Shown here: positions 8,367 to 17,234 of the stretch, in pieces | How positions within the stretch are numbered: position 1 is the stretch's first letter | Layout of the letters: every line of letters begins with the position of its first letter | NCBI GenBank assembly: GCA_035575925.1 | Contig: DATLXK010000065.1 | Coordinates: 1-30,022, forward strand | Length of the DNA: 30,022 bases | DNA from: DASWTL01 sp035575925 | GTDB lineage: Bacteria; Bacteroidota; Bacteroidia; Sphingobacteriales; Sphingobacteriaceae | Reading direction: 5' to 3' | The notes under the pieces: model-generated | Database searches by the model: none | Seen by the model: the letters and a program-made list of their open reading frames with translations, nothing else | What the model was told of the DNA's origin: nothing | Program-made: the position numbers and the translations under genes

Positions 8367-10439
8367 TTATATTTCCCCGTTTCTTTTCCTTAGAAACCAT
8401 TCTGCACTTAGCAATCCCAAAAGCAGGAAAAATATTAATTTCAAGTCGATAATCTCTTCATACCTACGGTTCGCGTAAGAAATAGTTTTAATATTTTCAT
8501 TCGCTTTAATAAGTCCGGGAAGTTGGTTTAATTGGTTTGGAAAGATCATTTTCCCCCCGCTTTGGTTGGCTAATGAATATAATAACTGATGATTTGCAGT
8601 GGTTTGTCTTAATTCCGGAGATTGTCCTGATATGATAAATCGTCCTCCTGCAGCATGTTTTTTATTTCCTAACTCCGTGGCGGCTGCAAACTGGTATTCT
8701 CCTGCAGGAAGAATTCCGGCATCCAGCACATACGCGTTTCCGGTCTTTGAGAAAATATATGAATACCCTTTGCCACGTTGATTTTTTAAATTAACCCTTA
8801 CATCCGGGGTATTAACCAGCTCATAAGCGTCATTATAAAGCTCGGCATTTAAAATAACGCGTTCATTTTCATCAAAAGCATTTTTAGCAGCATAGGCTCT
8901 GAACTTTCGTTTATCATCAGTTGAAGAAAGGTATTGTATAGATTTACTGATCAGTTCATTAACAGCATCATGGTTGCCATTCTCCTGAAATTCTTCCAGC
9001 CTCCATCTCCAGATACCTTCTCCTGCAAGAATTCCGATTTTATTCGAACCATTTTCGCCAAATACTAATAGAGGCATAGCCGTAGAAACTTTACCAATTT
9101 GCTGACCTAATAGTACAGATGAATTACCTTTAAGAACGTAATTTCCAAATGGTGATAACAACGGAGCGAAATTGCCAAGTCTGTTAGTGGTTTGTGCCGA
9201 TAGTGTGAAGCCGTAAAAATCTTTCCTTACATTAGCTATTGCCTCCTGAGTTGCACCGGAAGACGTAATTCCTAGAACGGATTGATTTTCAGAAAATACT
9301 TCCGTACTGGTCTGACTTCCTAGTATGAAAAACTGGGGTTTTGCTTCCAGTTGTTTTATTAAAGCCTGTGCATTATTTGTTGACGATGGTAGCTGGTGCA
9401 GAATAACCAGGCCGGTTTCATTAATGTCAGGTTGTTGGACTTCAGTGCCCAGAACTACCTGTAACTCATAATTTTTATTAATCTCTATGATCTGTTTTAA
9501 TGCAGAGATATCCGGATGTGGCGCATTAGCTATGAGAAGGATCTTTTTTCTTCCGTCAACTACTTCAACATAAATGGTTTGGGAATTATTTTGCCTGGAA
9601 AGCTCACCTGGGACAGGAGAAACAGATATGGTATATTTTTGGATCCCTTTAGCTTTCGCTGGCAATGAAAAAGAAATGGATTTTCTGTATTCGTCTGATC
9701 TGATGCTTACAGGCTTGGAATATAGCAAACCTGACTTGTCTGATACAGAAACCACAGTGTTTACACCTTTGCTTAAAAAGGCTTCCAGACTAACTTCTAT
9801 CTGGAATTCATTACCCAGGTAAGCAATATTGTTGTAATTTACATTAGATATAATTAGGTCCTTTTTTGGTACGGTATCCCCCAGCGCAATGGTATAAACA
9901 GGAGCCTTTATACTCTGTATTTCGTATTGGGGATTTCCCCCGCTATTATAAATTCCATCAGTGGCCATTATAATAGCCCCGATGTTCCGGTTAGCGAATT
10001 TATCAGTCACCTGGCGGAAGAGGGCAGTGATATTGGTTAGTTTTGCATTATAATTAAAATTCAGTCCTTCTGTAATAGCTTCACCAAAGCTAAACGAACG
10101 TATTTCATAATCCTGTGAAAGCTGTTTCTCCAGATCTTTATATTGTTGTGAATAGGCTGCTGGACTAAAGTTCCGGGGACGTGCAATTCTAATCGAAGCC
10201 GACTTATCCTGGGCTATTATGATTATGGGTTTATCCAAACTGGTGCTAATGGATTTTACCAAGGGCGCAATTAATAGAAATGATAGAATGGCTACGATTA
10301 ATGTGCGGGAGGCAAATAGGATCCTTCGCAGGTTTACGCTTAAGTTAGCAGATGAGCGGTATAAAAACCAGGCATATCCTAAACCCAACATCAGGCAACC
10401 TATAAACCAAATAAAGGTAGTAGTTGTAAATTGGAGCAT
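8367..10439 (-). CDS. Membrane-anchored vWA-domain protein
   Basis: This is a 690-residue protein. Two N-terminal membrane segments (residues about 8-27 and 47-63) precede a vWA-like domain, and a single C-terminal segment (LIFFLLLGLLSAEWFLRK) ends the protein, so the bulk is probably periplasmic. The MIDAS metal motif appears intact, with D78-K-S80-A-S82 and the later T160-D161-G162. The middle contains beta-rich, Ig-like sequence and a stretch resembling a class I amidotransferase-like fold. The layout resembles large BatA-like or uncharacterised vWA membrane proteins of Bacteroidota. No MoxR or other Bat genes are adjacent. Its role is unknown. Confidence 0.75.
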   Translation of the reverse strand: MLQFTTTTFIWFIGCLMLGLGYAWFLYRSSANLSVNLRRILFASRTLIVAILSFLLIAPLVKSISTSLDKPIIIIAQDKSASIRIARPRNFSPAAYSQQYKDLEKQLSQDYEIRSFSFGEAITEGLNFNYNAKLTNITALFRQVTDKFANRNIGAIIMATDGIYNSGGNPQYEIQSIKAPVYTIALGDTVPKKDLIISNVNYNNIAYLGNEFQIEVSLEAFLSKGVNTVVSVSDKSGLLYSKPVSIRSDEYRKSISFSLPAKAKGIQKYTISVSPVPGELSRQNNSQTIYVEVVDGRKKILLIANAPHPDISALKQIIEINKNYELQVVLGTEVQQPDINETGLVILHQLPSSTNNAQALIKQLEAKPQFFILGSQTSTEVFSENQSVLGITSSGATQEAIANVRKDFYGFTLSAQTTNRLGNFAPLLSPFGNYVLKGNSSVLLGQQIGKVSTAMPLLVFGENGSNKIGILAGEGIWRWRLEEFQENGNHDAVNELISKSIQYLSSTDDKRKFRAYAAKNAFDENERVILNAELYNDAYELVNTPDVRVNLKNQRGKGYSYIFSKTGNAYVLDAGILPAGEYQFAAATELGNKKHAAGGRFIISGQSPELRQTTANHQLLYSLANQSGGKMIFPNQLNQLPGLIKANENIKTISYANRRYEEIIDLKLIFFLLLGLLSAEWFLRKRNGEI

Positions 10440-10534
10440 TATAACATTTGCGTGGTGTGCAGTGATATCCTCAAGCCCAAATTATCATATTAAATTATAT
10501 GAAACCTGTATTAATACAACGCTTAGCTGTATCG

Positions 10535-11278
10535 TTATAGCATGCCGCCATCCACCGGAATTACCTGCCCGGTAATGTATGCGCTCATATCTGAAGCAAG
10601 AAATACACAAACATTGGCTACATCTTCAGTTTCTCCGGCACGTTTTAAAGGGATGGCCTGAGCCCATCCTTCAACAACTTTCGGATCAAGGCTTTCTGTC
10701 ATTTCTGTGCGGATAAATCCCGGTGCTACTACATTTGTACGGATATTCCGTGATCCTAATTCTTTAGCAATGGATTTAGAGAAACCGATAATACCGGCTT
10801 TTGATGCCGAGTAATTAGCCTGACCGGCGTTACCCTGAACGCCAACTACCGAGCTCATATTAATGAAAACACCTTTTCGGTTTTTAATCATAATTTTTGA
10901 AGCAGCCTTGGTTACATTGAATATAGATTTCAGATTGATATCCATTACCTCATCCCAGTTCTCTTCGCTCATTCGCATCAGAAGTCCGTCCTTCGTAATA
11001 CCGGCGTTATTAACGACAATATCAATAGTTCCGAAATCTGAAACAATATCATTAATCAGTTTTTCAGCTTCGTCAAATTTTGAGGCATCAGACCGGTAGC
11101 CTTTAACCTTTGTTTCTGATTGCTGTAACTCATGCTCCAGTGCCTCACCTTTTTCTACTGATGATAAATATGTAAAAGCCACATTGGCTCCGTGTTCAGC
11201 AAATTTTTCTGCTATTTTACGACCAATTCCTTTCGATGCACCGGTAATCAGTGCAGTTTTACCTTCGAGTAGTTTCAT
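10535..11278 (-). CDS. fabG: 3-oxoacyl-[acyl-carrier-protein] reductase
   Basis: FabG reduces 3-oxoacyl-ACP to 3-hydroxyacyl-ACP with NADPH in each cycle of type II fatty acid synthesis. The 247-residue short-chain dehydrogenase has the cofactor motif TGASKGIG (12-19), the NNAG motif (90-93) and the catalytic set S143, Y156 and K160 (YSASK). The C-terminal PVDGGML ending is typical of true FabG proteins. No other fab or acpP genes are adjacent. A generic SDR with another substrate is possible but less likely given the overall similarity. Confidence 0.9.
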   Translation of the reverse strand: MKLLEGKTALITGASKGIGRKIAEKFAEHGANVAFTYLSSVEKGEALEHELQQSETKVKGYRSDASKFDEAEKLINDIVSDFGTIDIVVNNAGITKDGLLMRMSEENWDEVMDINLKSIFNVTKAASKIMIKNRKGVFINMSSVVGVQGNAGQANYSASKAGIIGFSKSIAKELGSRNIRTNVVAPGFIRTEMTESLDPKVVEGWAQAIPLKRAGETEDVANVCVFLASDMSAYITGQVIPVDGGML

Positions 11279-11333
11279 TATTAAGTATTGTGTTTAATCA
11301 TGTCGAAGGTAAAAAAAAATCTCACTGGTATTA

Positions 11334-12032
11334 TTAACCGGTTACGTTCTTTAACGTAACATTATATTTTTTTCTTAAATATTCCCGGTCTGTTCCGGAT
11401 TTTGCATCAAGTTTGAACTTGTTGTCTTTTATGGTGTAGGTGTATACGGAATCGGTGGTAACCGTTTCAGCTATATTATTTATATTCTTGGGTTTAGTGA
11501 TGTTTTTTACGACAAGTATTTTAGGATTGTTTTTTTCAAGATCCAGCATCCATGATTGTATAAAAACCAGGTCACCCGCATCTCCCCACCATTCTGCAAC
11601 CTGAAGTTGGTCTACGGCTTTGTTAAGTTTATTATTCCAGAGCAATAAATACATAGCACTTTCCCAATAAATTGATGGTGTGCGCAAGAGTAATCCGGTA
11701 TGATCTTTACCCAGTGGGATGTTATAGGAGGCATAAAACCTCATTTTCCGTTTTACCGGGTGTTCAAAACGGGAGGAATCAATTTCTTTAAAATTTACAG
11801 ATTTCAGTACTTTTCCGGAAAAGGGATACCCCGGCTCATCAGAAGCATTACTGCTCATTCTGGGATATACTAATATGGAATCCCTGTTTAACGAGTCGAA
11901 ATTGCTTATAAAGGGTTTTGGCGGTTGTTTTATAGATTTGAATAGTGTATCTGCTTTTATAACCGGCATTCTGTTATTATCTCCGCATGCAATAACAATA
12001 ATTGATAAAAAAGAAAGAACTAAGTATTTCAT
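11334..12032 (-). CDS. Putative lipoprotein of unknown function
   Basis: This 232-residue protein has a lipoprotein signal peptide: a hydrophobic start (MKYLVLSFLSIIVIAC) with cysteine at residue 16 followed by GDNN. There is no Asp at +2 that would be read as a strict export rule, so its final membrane is not predictable. The mature part is rich in charged and aromatic residues and has no motif I recognise; beta structure seems likely. Neighbours are fabG (55 nt downstream) and a divergent small gene. I do not recognise the family. Confidence 0.75.
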   Translation of the reverse strand: MKYLVLSFLSIIVIACGDNNRMPVIKADTLFKSIKQPPKPFISNFDSLNRDSILVYPRMSSNASDEPGYPFSGKVLKSVNFKEIDSSRFEHPVKRKMRFYASYNIPLGKDHTGLLLRTPSIYWESAMYLLLWNNKLNKAVDQLQVAEWWGDAGDLVFIQSWMLDLEKNNPKILVVKNITKPKNINNIAETVTTDSVYTYTIKDNKFKLDAKSGTDREYLRKKYNVTLKNVTG

Positions 12033-12175
12033 AAACTAGTGCAAAACAAAAACCCCGCCGTTGTAAAGAATCATCCGTTAATATTATAATAATTCTTTGG
12101 TACTCCGTTTAAAATAAATTGTAGATTTAAAACGCATCCAATAGTTTTTTGTTAATCGATTTCACTCTTAATTAT

Positions 12176-12529
12176 ATGACCATAGCGAAAATTATCCGGC
12201 ACAGGCACAAATACCATCATTACGTGAATGAAGATCTGAAGGATGTAAGGGAGGAAACATACTTTAAGATCGTATTTTCGGATCCGGTAGAATTTAAATT
12301 ATGGAAAGAATGGTGTATTAAGAACGATGGGGAGTACGATTATGATAAAGATCAAAGCTGCCAGCGGGGCTCGCTGCCAAAAATTGAGGCTTTTAAAGAT
12401 GAGATATGCTGGTGCGATATAATGACATTTTACCTGATACACATAGCGGGATACCAGTTTCACTCTACTATACATCCGTATAAAGGTGAGGTGTATGTTA
12501 AGGAAATAAGCAGAAAAAAGGCAAAATAA
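12176..12529 (+). CDS. Small conserved-looking protein of unknown function
   Basis: Starting at the ATG at 12176, this gives 117 residues. The open frame extends 9 codons further to a TTG at 12149, but the ATG is preferred. The N-terminus is basic and His-rich (IIRHRHKYHHY), the middle has several Trp and Cys residues (WKEWC, CQRGS, EICWCDI), and there is no signal peptide. The Cys/His content could hint at metal binding, but the spacing matches no motif I know. It stands alone on the plus strand between two minus-strand units. I do not recognise the family. Confidence 0.6.
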   Translation: MTIAKIIRHRHKYHHYVNEDLKDVREETYFKIVFSDPVEFKLWKEWCIKNDGEYDYDKDQSCQRGSLPKIEAFKDEICWCDIMTFYLIHIAGYQFHSTIHPYKGEVYVKEISRKKAK

Positions 12530-12594
12530 TAAAGCAAGGATAGGAATAATAACTATCTTTTTAGCTTGAATTATTGGTCTTCGTAATCCTCAAA

Positions 12595-12963
12595 CTAATT
12601 TTTCTTAGCCGGAATAAAATTCATAGACACTGAATTGACACAATGACGTGTGTTTTTCGCGGTGAAACCTTCTCCTACAAAAACATGACCCAAATGGGCC
12701 TTGCAATTAGCACAAACAATTTCAGTACGCATACCATCAGAATCAGCAATCTTTGTAACAGAACCTTTAATTTCATCATCAAAACTTGGCCATCCACAAT
12801 TAGATTCAAATTTACTTTCTGATGTGTAAAGGTGCGCATCGCATCGCTTACAGATATAAACCCCAGCAGACTTATTATTCAGAAGGGTTCCGGTTCCGGG
12901 ATATTCAGTTCCTTTATTAACAATAACCCGTTCTTCTTCAGGTGTAAGTTTATTCCAATCCAT
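12595..12963 (-). CDS. msrB: Peptide-methionine (R)-S-oxide reductase
   Basis: MsrB reduces the R epimer of methionine sulfoxide in proteins. The 122-residue domain is complete. Zinc ligands are C38 and C41 (CKRC) and C84 and C87 (CANC); the catalytic cysteine is C108 in RHCVNSVSMNF; C56 in CGWPSF may be the resolving residue. The ATG at 12963 starts the protein just before the conserved DWNKLTPEEE block and has no Shine-Dalgarno-like sequence. Upstream and in the same frame, 6 sense codons and then a TAA separate it from a 32-codon lipoprotein leader (12982-13080). Without that stop the gene would encode an exported lipoprotein MsrB. As it stands the product is cytoplasmic unless the stop is read through. 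Confidence 0.95.
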   Translation of the reverse strand: MDWNKLTPEEERVIVNKGTEYPGTGTLLNNKSAGVYICKRCDAHLYTSESKFESNCGWPSFDDEIKGSVTKIADSDGMRTEIVCANCKAHLGHVFVGEGFTAKNTRHCVNSVSMNFIPAKKN

Positions 12964-12981
12964 ATGGGTAGCTGTTAATTT

Positions 12982-13080
12982 TTAGTCTTGTTGTTTTGCC
13001 TGATTTTGGGCGCAAGCCGTTATGTTTAATATAAAGATGGCCGCAAGTGGTACAGAAAAGTAGTTAAGGATCTTTCTCAT
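12982..13080 (-). CDS. Lipoprotein signal-peptide ORF, in frame with msrB but cut off by a stop
   Basis: This 32-residue ORF runs from ATG at 13080 to TAA at 12982-12984. It reads MRKILNYFSVPLAAIFILNI, then TACAQNQ: a positively charged start, a hydrophobic core and a lipobox-like NITAC cysteine at residue 23, with a polar linker after it. This is a complete lipoprotein leader with no mature domain. It is in the same frame as msrB, separated by the TAA and six sense codons. The simplest reading is that it is the original N-terminus of an exported MsrB, disconnected by a nonsense mutation or a sequence error. An independent small lipoprotein, or stop-codon readthrough, are alternatives. Confidence 0.6.
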   Translation of the reverse strand: MRKILNYFSVPLAAIFILNITACAQNQAKQQD

Positions 13081-13150
13081 AAAATAACATACGATGATTT
13101 ATTCTGTTCTGTTTAACAGAAGGATATTTTTATATATCTCAGACAATTTA

Positions 13151-13528
13151 CTAGTTATCCAACTTATATTTCATCTCCACTTTTCCAATCCCATTTTCAT
13201 AAATCCCGATTTCTTTTGCTGCTGACTGCGAAAGATCAATTATAAATCGCTTGGTATGAGGTCCCCGATCGTTAATGCGTACTTTTACAGATTTCCCATT
13301 GGCGATGTTGGTTACCGTTACCTTAGTTCCAAACGGCAATGTCATGTGCGCTGCTGTAAATTTTTTATGCTTATAAACTTCGCCACTGGTAGTAGTTCTG
13401 CCCTCAAAAAATGAAGCATAGTAGCTTGCTATTCCTTTTTTTACAATGGTAGTATCAGGGCCGTCTTTTATTGACGAAATCGGAGAAAACCAAAAGTAAA
13501 GCGGCAGTAAGTAAATAATTAGCTTCAT
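13151..13528 (-). CDS. RlpA-like septal ring lytic transglycosylase family protein
   Basis: This 125-residue protein has a signal peptide (about residues 1-20, hydrophobic and ending FSPISSI). The mature part is a single double-psi beta-barrel domain with the RlpA blocks KGIASYYASFFEGRTTTSGE, FTAAHMTLPFGTKVTVTN and the VRINDRGPH motif, whose Asp is conserved in RlpA and 3D-domain lytic enzymes. There is no SPOR domain, unlike full-length E. coli RlpA. It is expected to act on peptidoglycan in the periplasm; septal localisation cannot be inferred without SPOR. Confidence 0.88.
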   Translation of the reverse strand: MKLIIYLLPLYFWFSPISSIKDGPDTTIVKKGIASYYASFFEGRTTTSGEVYKHKKFTAAHMTLPFGTKVTVTNIANGKSVKVRINDRGPHTKRFIIDLSQSAAKEIGIYENGIGKVEMKYKLDN

Positions 13529-13590
13529 AATATGATGGATTTGAAGTATAAATATCTGATTATCTTATGGAAAAGAAAAATCAGGGCAAT

Positions 13591-13615
13591 AAAAAACCCC
13601 GGATAGGCGTCCGGG
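13591..13615 (-). terminator. Intrinsic terminator after sucD
   Basis: On the minus strand, CCCGGA and TCCGGG arms (13598-13603 and 13610-13615) form a 6-bp GC stem with a 6-nt loop, followed by a run of six T residues (13591-13596 as A on the plus strand). It lies 12 nt past the sucD stop and ends that unit before rlpA. Confidence 0.85.
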
Positions 13616-13626
13616 ATATATAATAA

Positions 13627-14505
13627 TTATGCTTTTTGAGCAAGAGCGTTAGCCATTGCCTCTCCGATATCCGCAGGAGATTCAACAACGGTAATGCCGC
13701 ATTCCCGCATGATTTTCATTTTAGCAGCAGCTGTATCATCTGCGCCACCTACAATAGCACCTGCATGGCCCATGCGGCGTCCCGGAGGAGCTGTTTGACC
13801 TGCAATAAAACCAACTACAGGTTTAGTGCTATTTTCCTTTATCCATAGGGCAGCCTCTGCTTCCATGCCACCGCCAATCTCACCTATCATAATGATACCC
13901 TCGGTTTCAGGGTCGTTCATTAAAAGCTCAACTGCCTCTTTCGTAGTAGTACCTATTATCGGATCACCACCAATACCGATGGCTGTAGTAATTCCCAGAC
14001 CGGCTTTTACTACCTGGTCCACTGCTTCATAAGTTAATGTACCGGATTTAGATACAACACCAACGGTTCCTTTCTTAAAAATAAAGCCCGGCATAATGCC
14101 TATTTTGGTTTCATCGGCAGTGATAATACCCGGACAGTTAGGCCCGATAAGACGGCAATCCCTGCCACTTATATATTCCTTTACCTGGATCATATCCTTT
14201 GTCGGGATACCCTCTGTAATACAAACAATTACTTTTATTCCTCCTTCCGCAGCTTCCATAATGGCATCTGCTGCAAAAGCCGGTGGCACGAAAATGATAG
14301 AAACATCAGCTCCGGTTTTGTCTACTGCTTCTTTAACAGAGTTAAAAACCGGTTTATCCAGATGCGTTTGTCCGCCTTTCCCGGGAGTAACACCACCAAC
14401 AAGGTCCGTTCCGTACTCAATCATTTGCGAAGCATGATAGGTGCCTTCATTGCCGGTAAATCCCTGAACGATAACTTTCGAAGCTTTATTTACTAATACA
14501 CTCAT
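13627..14505 (-). CDS. sucD: Succinate-CoA ligase subunit alpha
   Basis: SucD is the alpha subunit of succinyl-CoA synthetase, which makes ATP or GTP from succinyl-CoA in the TCA cycle with the beta subunit SucC. The 292-residue protein has the CoA-binding N-terminal fold (VIVQGFTGNEGTYHASQM), the GGVTPGKGG block, the IGPNCPGII block, and the phosphorylated histidine H247 in MGHAGAI. sucC is not adjacent, so the subunits are encoded at separate loci. It has its own promoter (14525-14554) and its own terminator, so it is probably monocistronic. Confidence 0.97.
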   Translation of the reverse strand: MSVLVNKASKVIVQGFTGNEGTYHASQMIEYGTDLVGGVTPGKGGQTHLDKPVFNSVKEAVDKTGADVSIIFVPPAFAADAIMEAAEGGIKVIVCITEGIPTKDMIQVKEYISGRDCRLIGPNCPGIITADETKIGIMPGFIFKKGTVGVVSKSGTLTYEAVDQVVKAGLGITTAIGIGGDPIIGTTTKEAVELLMNDPETEGIIMIGEIGGGMEAEAALWIKENSTKPVVGFIAGQTAPPGRRMGHAGAIVGGADDTAAAKMKIMRECGITVVESPADIGEAMANALAQKA

Positions 14506-14524
14506 GGTCAGATTTTAAGTAGCG

Positions 14525-14554
14525 CAAAGCTAAAAGATTACCGTTAAAAGGCAA
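14525..14554 (-). promoter_or_regulatory. Promoter of sucD
   Basis: The minus strand shows TTG (14552-14554), exactly 19 nt, then TAGCTTTG (14525-14532). This is a full match to the Bacteroidota housekeeping promoter TTG-N19-TAnnTTTG. The -7 box ends about 20 nt before the sucD start, giving a short leader. Confidence 0.8.
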
Positions 14555-14601
14555 ATTAAAGTTATAGGTGTCGTTACCTACGTGGCTTACTGCATGATTG
14601 G

Positions 14602-16428
14602 TCATTCTTTATTCATCTTTTCTATCCCGCCTGAGTTAAACTGCAGATCGTATAAACGCTTGTAATAACCACTCAGCTTCAGCAGTTCCTGATGCGACCC
14701 GGTTTCTTTAATCTCTCCGTGATCCAGTACAATTATCCGGTCTGCATTCTGAATAGTTGAAAGCCGGTGGGCGATCACAATTGATGTTCTGCCTTCCATC
14801 AATTTAACAATTGCATTTTGAATCAGGTGTTCTGTCCCCGTATCTACAGAGGAGGTCGCCTCATCAAGTATCAATATTTTGGGATCATAGACAAGGGCTC
14901 TGATAAATGAGATTAGTTGAGCCTGACCTGCTGATAAAGTTGCACCGCGCTCCATTACATTATAATCGTAACCGCCCGGAAGGCGGCTTATAAATTCATG
15001 TGCACCCACTTCTTTTGCAGCCGCAATAAATTTCTCACGGACAATGGCGGGGTTATTCAGCGTAATATTGTTAGCGATAGATTCCGAAAAGAGGAACACG
15101 TCCTGCAATACTGTGGCGATGCGGGAGCGGAGATAACTTAATTCATATTCTTTTATATCCCTCCCGTCGATATTTACAGAGCCTTTATCAATCTCGTAAA
15201 AGCGGTTAAGAATATTAATGGTTGAAGATTTACCGGCTCCTGTTGCGCCAACCAGCGCGAGGGTTTCACCCGGATTTACTTTAAATGAAATGTCTTTTAA
15301 TACCCAATTATGCTCTTTTACAGAGCCATGTTCCTGTAAATATGAAAACCAGACATTTTTAAATTCAATTTCACCTTTAAGCTGATCAGGTGTGTATGAT
15401 CCGGTATTTTCTGTTACTTCCTTGGTATCTAAAACCTGGAAAACCCGCTCGGCACCCACCATACCCATTTGCAGGGTGTTGAACTTGTCAGCAAGCTCGC
15501 GTATAGGTCTGAACAGCATATTAATAAACATGATGAAAGCTATTATAAGACCCGGACCGGCTTTTACCTCTTTAAAAAAAGTAGTAACTGCTTCTTCATT
15601 AAGAATCATTTTTGAGCCATACCATATAAGCAAGCCTAAAGAAATAGCTGAAATTATCTCTACTACAGGGAAAAATATGGAGTAATACCAGTTAGACCGG
15701 ATGTTTGCATCCCTATGTTTGGCATTGATGCTCTTAAATTTGTTTAGTTCCTGTACTTCACGGGAAAAATATTGAATGACACTCACACCTGTTATGTGTT
15801 CTTGTAAAAAAGTATTTAAATTGGAAACCTGGGCACGCACATCCTGAAAAGCTGATTTTATCGCTTCTTTAAAAACATAGCTCGCCACTATGAGCAAAGG
15901 CATCGGCAGTAAAACAATAATGGTCAGTTTCCAGCTGTATAAAAGCATACAAATAATAATGGTGACGATCTGAAGAACATCGCCAATGATAACAATTAAC
16001 CCTTCCGAAAAAATTTCAGAAATGGTTTCCATGTCCGAGACTGTACGTGTAATAAGCTGGCCGATAGGTGTTTTATCGAAATATTTAAGCCGCAGTGTAG
16101 TGATATGATTAAATACATCAATCCTTAAATCCCGTATTACGGATTGGCCGAGGATATTGGTAAGTGAAGTGTGAAAGTATTGAATAATGGTCTGAAAAAT
16201 TAGCAGGATAACCATAAGAATGGTCATGTTAAGCAGGCCTTCTGAATTATTTGAAAGGATATATTTATCAAAAGTATGTTCAATCAGCAAGGGACGGGCC
16301 GGGGCTAGGAGTGCCAGACTGACAGTAAGAGCTACAGACCATATAAGCGTATTTTTATACGGTTTTACGTACTTGAAAACACGTCGTAATAAATTGATAT
16401 CAACAGCCTTCCCAGCTACCTGCGCCAT
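14602..16428 (-). CDS. ABC exporter, fused membrane and ATPase domains (MsbA/MdlB type)
   Basis: This 608-residue half-transporter should form a homo- or heterodimer in the inner membrane. Residues about 1-320 are a six-helix exporter domain. The ATPase domain follows, with Walker A GATGAGKS (394-401), a Q-loop at VLQDVFLF, the signature LSAGQ (498-502), Walker B ILILDE (518-523) and an H-loop near IVIAHR. All sites are intact. The substrate is not predictable from sequence; lipid, drug or peptide export are all compatible. Its ATG overlaps the truA stop by 1 nt, so it is translationally coupled to truA. Confidence 0.93.
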   Translation of the reverse strand: MAQVAGKAVDINLLRRVFKYVKPYKNTLIWSVALTVSLALLAPARPLLIEHTFDKYILSNNSEGLLNMTILMVILLIFQTIIQYFHTSLTNILGQSVIRDLRIDVFNHITTLRLKYFDKTPIGQLITRTVSDMETISEIFSEGLIVIIGDVLQIVTIIICMLLYSWKLTIIVLLPMPLLIVASYVFKEAIKSAFQDVRAQVSNLNTFLQEHITGVSVIQYFSREVQELNKFKSINAKHRDANIRSNWYYSIFFPVVEIISAISLGLLIWYGSKMILNEEAVTTFFKEVKAGPGLIIAFIMFINMLFRPIRELADKFNTLQMGMVGAERVFQVLDTKEVTENTGSYTPDQLKGEIEFKNVWFSYLQEHGSVKEHNWVLKDISFKVNPGETLALVGATGAGKSSTINILNRFYEIDKGSVNIDGRDIKEYELSYLRSRIATVLQDVFLFSESIANNITLNNPAIVREKFIAAAKEVGAHEFISRLPGGYDYNVMERGATLSAGQAQLISFIRALVYDPKILILDEATSSVDTGTEHLIQNAIVKLMEGRTSIVIAHRLSTIQNADRIIVLDHGEIKETGSHQELLKLSGYYKRLYDLQFNSGGIEKMNKE

Positions 16429-17180
16429 TATTTAATATATGAATAATTTACTCGAGTTAGGTATAAACCGCAGGCAGGTACTGATGCCCCGGCGTTCGAT
16501 CTGTTTTTGCTTTCTATAATCTTGCCAAAGTCTTCCATACTTATTTCCTGATAGCCTATCCTGAGCAGAGTCCCAACAATAGCACGCACCATATTTCTTA
16601 AAAACCGGTCAGCACTAATGTTGAAGACCAATCCATTAACAGTTTTTTTCCATTCAGCTTCTGAAATTATGCAGTTATTGGTAAATGTTTGCGTGTGAGC
16701 CTTGCTAAAACAACTAAAATCGCGATATTTCATCATGATCAGGGCAGCTTCATTCATTAATTCGATATCTGGTATATCTCTTAATAACCAGGAATAGCCA
16801 TATTTGAAAGGATCTTTTTCCTGATGAATATGATATTCGTAGGACCTTATCGTGGCATCAAACCGGGCATGAGCATCCGCATGTACTGGTATGATCCGCT
16901 TAACTGCAATATCATGCGGCAGTAAGGCATTCAGACTTTGCATTGCTGTTAAGTTTTGAATTTTATTATCTGACGAATCGAAGTGTACAAAAAATTGGTT
17001 CGCGTGAACACCCGTATCTGTCCGGCCGCAACCTATGGTATCAACTTCTTCTCTTAAATAAGTTTTTAAAGCCTTATTAACAACTTCCTGTACCGAAATA
17101 GCATTTTTCTGAATTTGCCATCCGTGATAAGATGTTCCTTTGTAAAGAATTTCCAGGAAATATCTGCTTTTTTCAATCAC
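16428..17180 (-). CDS. truA: tRNA pseudouridine(38-40) synthase
   Basis: TruA makes pseudouridine at positions 38-40 of the tRNA anticodon arm. The 250-residue protein has the catalytic aspartate D55 in GCGRTDTGVHA, plus the DIAVKRI and SYEYHI blocks and the FLRNMVRAIVGTLL block near the C-terminus. The start is GTG at 17180. A TACCTTTG box (17185-17192, minus strand) ends only 4 nt before it, so if that promoter is used the mRNA would be nearly leaderless. The stop overlaps the ABC exporter start in a TAATG arrangement. Confidence 0.95.
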   Translation of the reverse strand: MIEKSRYFLEILYKGTSYHGWQIQKNAISVQEVVNKALKTYLREEVDTIGCGRTDTGVHANQFFVHFDSSDNKIQNLTAMQSLNALLPHDIAVKRIIPVHADAHARFDATIRSYEYHIHQEKDPFKYGYSWLLRDIPDIELMNEAALIMMKYRDFSCFSKAHTQTFTNNCIISEAEWKKTVNGLVFNISADRFLRNMVRAIVGTLLRIGYQEISMEDFGKIIESKNRSNAGASVPACGLYLTRVNYSYIK

Positions 17181-17234
17181 TGGTCAAAGGTAATAGATGA
17201 CTTCATTATCTTTACCACATAAATTTGAATAACT

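Noticed and set aside
12149..12175. TTG start extending the small plus-strand gene by 9 codons.
   Set aside because: An ATG at 12176 is available and the extra residues look like translated intergenic AT-rich sequence.
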